Position numbers and translations under genes: made by a program. From NCBI GenBank assembly GCA_029263275.1, contig JAJCXU010000566.1, positions 1 through 8,834 on the forward strand: 8,834 nt of DNA, given 5' to 3'. The notes beneath the pieces were generated by a model. The model made no database searches, was not told where the DNA came from, and worked only from the letters and a program-made list of their open reading frames with translations. This DNA comes from Ilumatobacter sp. GTDB lineage: Bacteria > Actinomycetota > Acidimicrobiia > Acidimicrobiales > Ilumatobacteraceae. The stretch's first letter is position 1, and each line of letters opens with the position of its first letter. Positions 1 through 6,258 of the stretch are shown piece after piece.

Positions 1-305
1 TCGAGGCGGGCACGAACGGGCTCGACGACCCGGCGACACGAGGTCTGACCGGAGGAAGAGGTCTCATCGCTGGTGGCTCGGCGACGTTCCCGTGGCGCGG
101 CATCGAACTGACCACGAGCGTGATGCCGTACCGGTTCTGGCTGATGCAACGACTCCATGACGACCTGGCTGTTGCGTCCGCTGATGATGTCACCAACGTG
201 CGCGCCATGTTCGCCGAGGCCGGACTCGACTCTCTGTTGAACCTGCGAACCCTTCGCCGGGTCGAGCGGGCCGGCCATCTCGAGGTCTGGGGTCCGCTTC
301 TCTGA
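1..305 (+). CDS. 3' end of an unidentified protein gene (truncated by window start)
   Basis: An open frame enters at the left edge (first full codon at base 3) and runs 100 codons to a TGA at 303-305. A start at the in-frame GTG at 120 would give only 61 residues, but the frame is open and protein-like before it, with a Gly-rich stretch and then FPWRGIELTT. I therefore read it as the C-terminal part of a longer protein. The tail is mostly predicted helix (MPYRFWLMQRLHDDLAVA, then a Leu/Arg-rich segment) and ends in GHLEVWGPLL. I see no signal peptide, membrane segment or catalytic motif. I do not recognise the family; a resemblance to the helical C-terminal end of glutathione-transferase-like proteins crossed my mind but is not supported by any diagnostic residue. 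The TetR gene follows 53 bases later with its own likely promoter, so the two may not share a transcript. Confidence 0.6.
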   Translation, partial: EAGTNGLDDPATRGLTGGRGLIAGGSATFPWRGIELTTSVMPYRFWLMQRLHDDLAVASADDVTNVRAMFAEAGLDSLLNLRTLRRVERAGHLEVWGPLL

Positions 306-322
306 CAGGGCTCGAGGCGGCG

Positions 323-349
323 TTGACAGGATCGGCGGGTTGGTACAGT
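323..349 (+). promoter_or_regulatory. Likely promoter of the first TetR gene
   Basis: A perfect -35 hexamer TTGACA (323-328) is followed after 15 bases by TACAGT (344-349), which fits the TANNNT form of actinobacterial -10 elements. The spacing is shorter than the usual 17. Transcription would begin about 356-359, at or just before the ATG at 359, so the mRNA would be leaderless or nearly so. This agrees with the lack of a Shine-Dalgarno sequence before that ATG. Confidence 0.5.
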
Positions 350-358
350 CCGACAACG

Positions 359-985
359 ATGACCGAGACGGCGACCACTCAGCAGTCTGGCGAGACGCCG
401 ATCGACGGGCGCGTCGCTCGGCGTCAACGCAACCTCGATGCCGTGCTCGACGTCGTGCTCGAGATGTTCGCCGAGGACATGATGTTCCCGTCGATCGAGC
501 AGGCCTCGAAGCGATCCGGGCTCTCGCTGCGATCGCTGTACCGCTACTTCGCTGATCCTGGCGAGTTGGTCGAGGCAGCGATCAAGCGCAGCCAGGCTCA
601 AGCCGCCGAATTGACGCACCTTGCCCAGATCGGTCAGGGTCCGTTCGCGGAACGACTCGACGACTTCGTCTCGATGCGGCTTCGGCTCTACGAGACCAGT
701 GGGCCGATGTTCCGCGCGACGATCCACAATGCAGCGAACCATCCCCGTGTACGTGATGAGCTGCACGAGAACCGCCGGCTCCTGCGCGAGCAGTTCGAGC
801 TCCAGTTCGGTCCCGAACTGTCGGCACTTCCGGCGCGAGCACGATCGGCGGCCGTCGAAGCCGGAAACGTGCTCACGCAGATCGACGCACTCGACCTCCT
901 GCGTCGGGTTCGCAACCTCACGATGGCTGAGACCGACGCAGTGCTCCGCGATGCGCTGACAGCTCTGCTGGCTCCCTCATCCTGA
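359..985 (+). CDS. TetR/AcrR-family transcriptional regulator
   Basis: A 208-residue protein, normal for a TetR-family repressor. The N-terminal domain (about residues 20-75) has the typical arrangement: a first helix (RRQRNLDAVLDVVLEMFAE), then a helix-turn-helix at about 45-65 (SIEQASKRSGLSLRSLYRYF) with the family hallmark YRYF, then DPGELVEAAI. The rest is helical and should be the ligand-binding and dimerisation domain; its ligand cannot be read from sequence. I chose the ATG at 359 over a TTG at 323 because that TTG is part of the -35 box and the added residues are not domain-like. There is no Shine-Dalgarno sequence, which fits leaderless translation. The selenoprotein gene starts 106 bases downstream on the same strand, so it is a plausible target. 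CAGTCCGAC at 346-354, within this gene's own promoter, resembles part of the operator-like site at 6168, so autoregulation is possible. Confidence 0.9.
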   Translation: MTETATTQQSGETPIDGRVARRQRNLDAVLDVVLEMFAEDMMFPSIEQASKRSGLSLRSLYRYFADPGELVEAAIKRSQAQAAELTHLAQIGQGPFAERLDDFVSMRLRLYETSGPMFRATIHNAANHPRVRDELHENRRLLREQFELQFGPELSALPARARSAAVEAGNVLTQIDALDLLRRVRNLTMAETDAVLRDALTALLAPSS

Positions 986-1024
986 CCGCCGGACGTGTCG
1001 CACGGCGCGGCCCGATGACTGATT

Positions 1025-1043
1025 GTGCGTCCAAAACTGGCAC
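1025..1043. promoter_or_regulatory. Operator-like inverted repeat upstream of the selenoprotein gene
   Basis: GTGCGTCCAAAACTGGCAC has matching ends, GTGC and GCAC. Read on the minus strand it begins GTGCCAGT and fits RTGCCAGT-N7-GCRY. Sites fitting the same pattern, of the same length, occur at 3371-3389 and 6168-6186. It lies 48 bases before the selenoprotein ATG, where a repressor could act. I could not assign convincing -35 and -10 boxes around it. Confidence 0.45.
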
Positions 1044-1091
1044 TATTGCGTGCACGGCTATGGATGAGACCATCAACGCGAAAGAGGCACG

Positions 1092-2294
1092 ATGACCGAC
1101 GACACGACCAACGCACCGTTGCCCGAGGTGAGCACACCTCTCAACGGTGATGCGCAGATGCGCGCCTATGGAGCGTCTGACGACGTGCCCGAGTTCGACG
1201 ATCCGGCGTTCACGCCGCTCAGCAGGCCACTCTCCGAAGCACGTGTCGCCATCGTGACGTCAGCGGCGTTGCATCGGTTCGATCAGGAGGGGTTCTCGCC
1301 GTCCGACACGGGGTTCCGCACGTTGGACCGAGCCGATCGCAATATCATCATGGGCCACTGGAGCCCCAACTTCGACCACACCGGCTTTCAGCTCGATCAC
1401 AACGTGGTATATCCGATCGATCGTCTCGAGGAGCTTGCTGCTGACGGCGTGATCGGCGACGTTGCTCCGCAGCACTTTGCGTTCGCCGGCAACCAGCCCG
1501 CGACCGTGAGCGAACTCCGACTCGATTCGGGTCCGGCTTGCGCGAAGTTGATGCTCGCCGCCGGTGTCGACGTGGTCGTGCTGACGCCCGTTTGACCGCA
1601 GTGCACGCGCACCGTGAGTGCGCTCGCCCACGTGTTCGAAGCCGCCGGATTGTCGACGGTTGTCTTGGCGTCGATGAAAGAAGTCGCAGAACGAATCAAT
1701 CCGCCCCGCACCCTGTATTGCGAGTTTCCGTTGGGCCGGCCGCTCGGCCGCCCAGATGACGTCGAGCTGCAACGCGACGTGCTGCTCCGGGCGTTCGGGT
1801 TGCTCGAAGCGTCAGGCTCGGTGCTGGAGACGTACCCGCTCGTGATCGAATCCGACGAACAGCCGTTGTCGTGCTCGATCCCGCCGCGGTTCGACGCCAG
1901 CCTGCCGCCGGCGATTGACGAGGCCCAGGGGTTGCGTGCTGCCTACGACAGGTCGCTGGAGCGTCGCGGGAAGACCAACGTCGGTCGCGCGATCGACGCC
2001 GACACGGTCGTCGATGCACTCCGCGTGCTCGACACATGGGCGTCGGGCGAACCGTGGACCGAACATGCGCTACCTGGCAAGTTGACGATCGCGGTCTGTC
2101 ACGACATCCGCGCGTACTACACCGAAGCCGCACTCGAACTCGCCAACGGTCCGACGCCAGGCGGTCGATCGGTCGAAGCGTGGTTCCACGACGAAACCGA
2201 AGCCGGCAAAACGATCCTCGCCGCCCGGGCCGAACTCAAGCGCCAGGACGCGCCGTTCCCGTTCTGGTTCTACATGACCCCCGGCCACCGTTGA
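1092..2294 (+). CDS. Selenoprotein of the glycine/sarcosine/betaine/D-proline reductase B (GrdB/PrdB) family, Sec at UGA 1593-1595
   Basis: Read through the TGA at 1593-1595, this is one 400-residue protein with selenocysteine at position 168. Family-like features lie on both sides of the UGA in the same frame: GHWSPNFDHTGFQ and NVVYPIDRLEELA (about 88-116), then GVDVVVLTPV-U168-PQC171T-RTVSALAHVFEAAGL, then RTLYCEFPLGRPLGRP (206-221). UxxCT is the redox motif expected in this family, where Sec and a nearby Cys carry out reductive chemistry. A SECIS-like hairpin follows at 1607-1623. The ATG at 1092 has AGAGG four bases before it. Classical PrdB and GrdB act in large anaerobic reductase complexes with pyruvoyl partner subunits; none is encoded here, so the substrate is unknown and a stand-alone or different redox role is likely. 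A disrupted pseudogene is the alternative, but the conserved C-terminal half with no other lesion argues against it. An operator-like site lies upstream. Confidence 0.88.
1593..1595 (+). other. Selenocysteine (UGA) codon
   Basis: This in-frame TGA splits an otherwise continuous 401-codon frame. It falls exactly where the reductase B family carries its catalytic selenocysteine, after LTPV and before PQCT. The next candidate start, GTG at 1614, lies in the loop of the downstream hairpin and has no ribosome-binding site, so a separate second gene is unlikely. Confidence 0.85.
1596..1623 (+). promoter_or_regulatory. Bacterial SECIS-like element
   Basis: Eleven bases after the UGA (1596-1606), a perfect 6-bp stem forms between GCGCAC (1607-1612) and GTGCGC (1618-1623), closing the loop CGTGA. 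This 17-nt stem-loop at an 11-nt distance has the geometry known for the minimal SelB-binding element of the E. coli formate dehydrogenase mRNA. The loop carries a G-U pair of bases, as SelB recognition requires. A bulged U in the stem, present in E. coli, is not seen; SECIS elements vary between lineages. The structure sits inside coding sequence. Confidence 0.7.
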
Positions 2295-2343
2295 TCCCGC
2301 CGCGGGCTGCTCGCGCTCCTCATCCTGACGCCACATAGCGACG

Positions 2344-3354
<1,011 letters not shown>

Positions 3355-3360
3355 CCACCG

Positions 3361-3366
3361 AGAGTA
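3361..3366 (-). promoter_or_regulatory. -10 element of a probable leaderless promoter for the oxidoreductase gene
   Basis: On the minus strand this reads TACTCT (TANNNT), with six bases before the ATG at 3354. This is the arrangement expected when transcription starts at the start codon. The inverted repeat at 3367-3393 directly adjoins it and would cover the -35 to -10 spacer, so a bound repressor would block polymerase. Confidence 0.5.
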
Positions 3367-3393
3367 GGTTATGCTTGTTCAACTGGCATAACC
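3367..3393. promoter_or_regulatory. Inverted-repeat operator in the divergent oxidoreductase/DinB-like intergenic region
   Basis: Perfect 8-bp arms GGTTATGC (3367-3374) and GCATAACC (3386-3393) flank an 11-base centre. The inner 19 bases (3371-3389), read on the minus strand, are ATGCCAGT-N7-GCAT and fit RTGCCAGT-N7-GCRY, as at 1025-1043 and 6168-6186. The site is placed to control both divergent genes. Its size fits a TetR-family dimer. Confidence 0.65.
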
Positions 3394-3418
3394 GACGATG
3401 GCAGCGTGAGGAGACACG

Positions 3419-4015
3419 ATGGACGAGACGCCGATGACCGAGCAGGGAAGCCTTGATCTCGTGCAGGACTCTCTGCTGCGTCGCATGCGAACGATGCACG
3501 GTCTCTACTACCAGGCCGTCGGCTCGATGGAACTCGAACACGTCAATCACTTCGAGCGCGCCGGCGTGTTGCCCATCGCGTTCTCGTTGTTCCACTACAC
3601 GAACATGCACGACGGCGCGTTCATGATGCTCAGCGGTCAGCTGCCGATTTGGAACGAGGACTGGCAGGCGCGGGTGCAGATGGCGATCGACGATGCTGGC
3701 AAAGAGCGCCCGGTGTCCGACATGATCCACCAGCGCATCGGCGACTACGACGCGTTCAAGGAGTACCAGCGAACGGTGTTCGACCGGACCGAAGCACACA
3801 TCGCCGCGATGGATCCGACCGACTTCCAGCGGGTGCTCGTCGCGCCACCGTACCCGCCCCAGATCGCGAGTACGTACAGCGCGATGTGTGCAGGACCGGC
3901 GGGCATCACCGTGCTCGACGGCTACGAGTGCTGGCTGTACCAGCACGGGCTTCGCCACATGGGTGAGATCGAACTCGCGCGTGGCCTCGTCGGCTTGGAG
4001 GGGATGACCTCATGA
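3419..4015 (+). CDS. DinB-superfamily-like small protein, function unknown
   Basis: A 198-residue soluble, mostly helical protein. The pattern resembles DinB/YfiT-fold enzymes: an N-terminal helix with His, a mid segment FSLFHYTNMHDG with His59 and His64, and a C-terminal YQHGLRHMGEIELARGL with His176 and His180, like the HxxxH-plus-Arg ending with which that fold binds a metal ion. In actinobacteria several DinB-fold proteins are thiol-dependent (mycothiol) transferases or isomerases, but no substrate can be assigned. The ATG at 3419 is preceded by GAGGAG (3408-3413) at good spacing, so it is preferred over an internal ATG at 3434. Its stop overlaps the start of the desaturase gene (ATGA at 4012-4015), indicating an operon and translational coupling. 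The divergent inverted repeat at 3367-3393 lies just upstream. Confidence 0.75.
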   Translation: MDETPMTEQGSLDLVQDSLLRRMRTMHGLYYQAVGSMELEHVNHFERAGVLPIAFSLFHYTNMHDGAFMMLSGQLPIWNEDWQARVQMAIDDAGKERPVSDMIHQRIGDYDAFKEYQRTVFDRTEAHIAAMDPTDFQRVLVAPPYPPQIASTYSAMCAGPAGITVLDGYECWLYQHGLRHMGEIELARGLVGLEGMTS

Positions 4016-4923
4016 GTGGGGCTGCCCTGACCGACGCCGAGCGCCAGGTGTCGCAGCGTCTCTCCCAGGGCTTCGCGTGGCCGACCGTCCTGCTGCTCGT
4101 GGCGCTGATCGCGATCGAGGTCGCGGTGATCGCGGCATGGGCGGGCGGGGCGATGCCGCTGCTGCTCGGGATGTTCATCAACAGCCTCGCGGGCTACGGG
4201 CTGTACACGGTGGTCCACGACTCGGTGCACAAGTCCGTGAGCAACCGCGATCCGAAGTTTGCGCGATGGGACACGATCTGCGGCAACATCGCCGCACAGC
4301 TGATCCTGCTGAACTTTGCCGGCCACCGTTCGAGCCACCTCCGCCATCACGCACACACCAACACCGACCGGGACCCCGACCTCGGGGCCAAGGGGCCGCT
4401 GGCGGCTTTGCCGATCAAGTGGCTCATCAGCAACGTGGTCTTGTTGCTCGTCGCCCTGCCGGGTGGGGTGCATCTCGCAAACAGCCTCATGCGCCGACTC
4501 GGGGCGAGCAAAGCGAGCGAGGGCGGCGATGACAGTCTGCTTGCCGCGCAGCGCTGGGCTGTGCGCGTGGGCGTTCTGGCCGTGTTGATCTCGATCCCGC
4601 TCGGCGTGGTCGTTCCCGTCGTGGTCTTGTGGATCATCCCGGCCCGCCTCACGTTCCTGTATCTGGCGATCTTCTTCGCGTGGTTGCCGCACTTCCCGTA
4701 CGAGCACACCGACCGGTTCCGCAACACCCGCATCACGCTCTTTCCGGGTTCGACGTGGGTGCTGCTCCAGCAGGATCGGCATCTCATCCATCATCTGTAC
4801 CCGTCGATCCCGTGGTACCGGTACCGGGCGGCTCATCGAGAACTCGCCTCGTTGCTCCGCGAGCGCGGTGCCGTAGTGGCGGGTCCCTCGAGTGATCCAC
4901 GCGTACGGGTCCAACTCCGCTGA
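4012..4923 (+). CDS. Membrane fatty-acid-desaturase/hydroxylase family protein (CrtR-like histidine boxes)
   Basis: A 303-residue integral membrane protein with the three histidine clusters that hold a di-iron centre: HDSVH (69-73), HLRHHAH (109-115) and HLIHH (257-261). Hydrophobic segments at about 24-44, 47-68, 137-152, 183-206 and 207-227 place the boxes on the cytoplasmic side, as in the family. These enzymes use O2 to desaturate or hydroxylate lipids, carotenoids or similar hydrophobic substrates and need an electron donor, which is not encoded here. The short spacing and the wording HLRHHAHTNTDRDPD and HLIHHLYPSIPWY resemble beta-carotene-hydroxylase (CrtR) and related desaturases more than acyl-CoA desaturases. 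The substrate is inference, and no carotenoid genes are seen nearby. It overlaps the preceding gene by four bases (ATGA), so it is co-translated with the DinB-like protein. Confidence 0.88.
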   Translation: MSGAALTDAERQVSQRLSQGFAWPTVLLLVALIAIEVAVIAAWAGGAMPLLLGMFINSLAGYGLYTVVHDSVHKSVSNRDPKFARWDTICGNIAAQLILLNFAGHRSSHLRHHAHTNTDRDPDLGAKGPLAALPIKWLISNVVLLLVALPGGVHLANSLMRRLGASKASEGGDDSLLAAQRWAVRVGVLAVLISIPLGVVVPVVVLWIIPARLTFLYLAIFFAWLPHFPYEHTDRFRNTRITLFPGSTWVLLQQDRHLIHHLYPSIPWYRYRAAHRELASLLRERGAVVAGPSSDPRVRVQLR

Positions 4924-4943
4924 GCTGCTGCGCGTGACCGTCG

Positions 4944-4957
4944 GAGCCGGTTGGCTC
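4944..4957. promoter_or_regulatory. Palindromic operator upstream of the tandem TetR gene
   Basis: GAGCCGGTTGGCTC has 5-bp arms GAGCC and GGCTC around GGTT. It recurs with one base changed at 6193-6206, and the flanking G and A are also shared (4943-4958 and 6192-6207). It lies 10 bases before the -10 box of the regulator gene, so autoregulation is likely if the regulator binds here. Confidence 0.6.
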
Positions 4958-4967
4958 ATCGGCGACC

Positions 4968-4973
4968 TAGGCT
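4968..4973 (+). promoter_or_regulatory. -10 element of a probable leaderless promoter for the tandem TetR gene
   Basis: TAGGCT (TANNNT) is followed by seven bases and then GTG at 4981, with no Shine-Dalgarno between them. This places transcription initiation at the start codon. The palindrome at 4944-4957 covers the -35 region. This promoter is the main reason for choosing GTG 4981 over TTG 4951, which lies inside the palindrome. Confidence 0.5.
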
Positions 4974-4980
4974 CGTCCTC

Positions 4981-6093
4981 GTGGCCGACGCCGGCGAGAA
5001 GTTGCTCGAAGTGACCCAGCAGCTGCTGGCGCTCCATCCGCCGTCCGCGCTCTCGGGCCGTCGGATCGCCGACGTCGCAGATGTCAACTACGGGCGTGTT
5101 CACCGACACTTCGGCTCGAAGTCGGCTTTGATCGATCGCGCTGTGCAGCGGCTCGGCGAGCGCTTCACCGACGACGCGTTCCCGCCCGGCGCCCTGGTGC
5201 CCACGCCGGGAGTCTTGTCCCGGCACCCGTCGTTCGCGCGTGCCGTGGCTCACCTCACCGTCGACGACTCGCTCGGCGCGGCTGCGCCCCTCCGCCTGCT
5301 CATCGAGCGATACCGTGATGGGCTCGCCGCGATGCGACCGGACCTGCCCGCCGACGAGCGTGATGTGATCGTCGCGCTGTCGGTCTCGATGCAATGGGCG
5401 GTTGTCGTCCACCGCCGACACCTCGACCGTGTCGCCTCGCTCGCAGGAGGCTCGGTCGACGTCGATCGTGATCTCGTCCTGCTCGTCGAACAGATGCACG
5501 GTGGATTCGGCTCGTTCTCAGAGACCCCGCGCCCGCGTCAGCGGCGAGCGGAGAGCCCAGCTGGCAGTGTGGGGAGGGCCGACAGTGTGGAACGAAAGCT
5601 CGTCAACGCCGCGGCCGAACTGCTCGCCACCCGGGCGCCGTCATCGGTCACCGGCCGTGAGCTCGCGCGCCGCGCAAGTGTGAACTACGGGCGAATCCAC
5701 AGTGCGTTCGGTACGACGGCCAATGTGTTCGAGGCGGCGATCGACATGCAGGCGGCCGAGATGCTTTCCGACTTCGGTGCCGACCGCCTCCCCGGCTTCT
5801 TCTCGATGAACGAACGTCCTGGGTTCGTACGATTCCTCACCCGCATCGCACTCGCGGACGGCCACTCGAGCGAGCGCGAGTTCTATCCGTTCCTCAGCCG
5901 CCTCTTCGCGCAGCACGAAACTCGCCAGGGCCAGATCGGAGTGCAGACGCGCCATCGGTATGCGCTGTCGATCATGACGCAGGTGTCGTGGGCGCTGTTC
6001 GAGGAGTGCTTCGGTCACGCGCTCGGACGCCCGGTCGATGAGCTGGAACCGCAGGCCGCTGGCTACTTGACGGCGCTCGTTCGCAACGCCTGA
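4981..6093 (+). CDS. Tandem TetR-family regulator with two helix-turn-helix domains in one chain
   Basis: A 370-residue protein, about twice the usual TetR length. Copy one has a helix-turn-helix at about residues 24-45 (SGRRIADVADVNYGRVHRHF) followed by SKSALIDRAV. Copy two repeats it at about 221-244 (TGRELARRASVNYGRIHSAF) followed by TTANVFEAAI. Each is followed by a helical segment resembling a TetR ligand/dimerisation domain, and an Arg/Pro/Ser-rich linker (about 180-203) joins the halves. The recognition helices are nearly identical (VNYGRxHxxFG), so both halves should read the same half-site and the chain may act as a covalent pseudo-dimer. The start is GTG at 4981, supported by a TANNNT box seven bases upstream; TTG at 4951 would add ten residues that overlap the operator. 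A palindrome precedes it, and the same palindrome lies upstream of the following ABC binding-protein gene, its likeliest target. Confidence 0.88.
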   Translation: MADAGEKLLEVTQQLLALHPPSALSGRRIADVADVNYGRVHRHFGSKSALIDRAVQRLGERFTDDAFPPGALVPTPGVLSRHPSFARAVAHLTVDDSLGAAAPLRLLIERYRDGLAAMRPDLPADERDVIVALSVSMQWAVVVHRRHLDRVASLAGGSVDVDRDLVLLVEQMHGGFGSFSETPRPRQRRAESPAGSVGRADSVERKLVNAAAELLATRAPSSVTGRELARRASVNYGRIHSAFGTTANVFEAAIDMQAAEMLSDFGADRLPGFFSMNERPGFVRFLTRIALADGHSSEREFYPFLSRLFAQHETRQGQIGVQTRHRYALSIMTQVSWALFEECFGHALGRPVDELEPQAAGYLTALVRNA

Positions 6094-6158
6094 ATCCCGT
6101 CGATCGGACCTCTCGCGCCGTGCTTCTCCGCGCCCGGTGGATCGCGAAATCTCGCCCT

Positions 6159-6186
6159 TGCAAAGTAGTGCCAGTCCAACTAGCGT
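6159..6186 (+). promoter_or_regulatory. Likely promoter of the ABC importer genes
   Basis: TTGCAA (6159-6164) and TAGCGT (6181-6186, TANNNT) are separated by 16 bases. Transcription would begin near 6193, giving a leader of about 65 bases before the ATG at 6259. Two operator-like sites overlap this promoter: one in the spacer and -10 box, one at the start point. Confidence 0.5.
6168..6186. promoter_or_regulatory. Operator-like site in the importer promoter (RTGCCAGT-N7-GCRY)
   Basis: GTGCCAGTCCAACTAGCGT lies between -35 and -10 and covers the -10. It fits the pattern of the sites at 1025-1043 and 3371-3389, and is itself an imperfect dyad (GCCAGT against ACTAGC). Confidence 0.5.
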
Positions 6187-6192
6187 CTTATG

Positions 6193-6206
6193 GAGCCAGT
6201 TGGCTC
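6193..6206. promoter_or_regulatory. Palindromic operator at the importer transcription start
   Basis: GAGCCAGTTGGCTC has perfect 6-bp arms GAGCCA and TGGCTC around GT. It is the second copy of the palindrome at 4944-4957, differing at one base, and sits at the predicted start of transcription. Confidence 0.6.
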
Positions 6207-6258
6207 ACAGCTGGCAGAGGTGATCGGGGGTCGATCGCCGATCTATCGAGGGGGACCC

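Noticed and set aside
1060..1095. 11-codon leader ORF whose TGA overlaps the selenoprotein ATG (ATGA)
   Set aside because: No Shine-Dalgarno before its ATG and no repeated codon or attenuator structure. A frame this short is expected by chance.
1614..2294. Separate gene starting at GTG 1614
   Set aside because: There is no ribosome-binding site, the start lies in the hairpin loop, and the reductase family sequence continues unbroken from before the UGA. It is the C-terminal part of the selenoprotein.
2295..2343. Possible terminator between convergent genes (CCCGC and GCGGG near 2297-2308)
   Set aside because: The arms are separated by one base and cannot form a hairpin loop, and no T-run follows on either strand.
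4951..4980. TTG start extending the tandem TetR by ten residues
   Set aside because: The TTG is inside the palindrome and upstream of the likely -10 box; GTG 4981 fits the promoter better.
3922..5499. 525-codon open frame on the minus strand
   Set aside because: It runs opposite the desaturase and tandem TetR genes, which have clear family motifs. The translation is rich in Arg, Asp, His and Gln with no domain pattern, as expected of an antisense frame in high-GC DNA.
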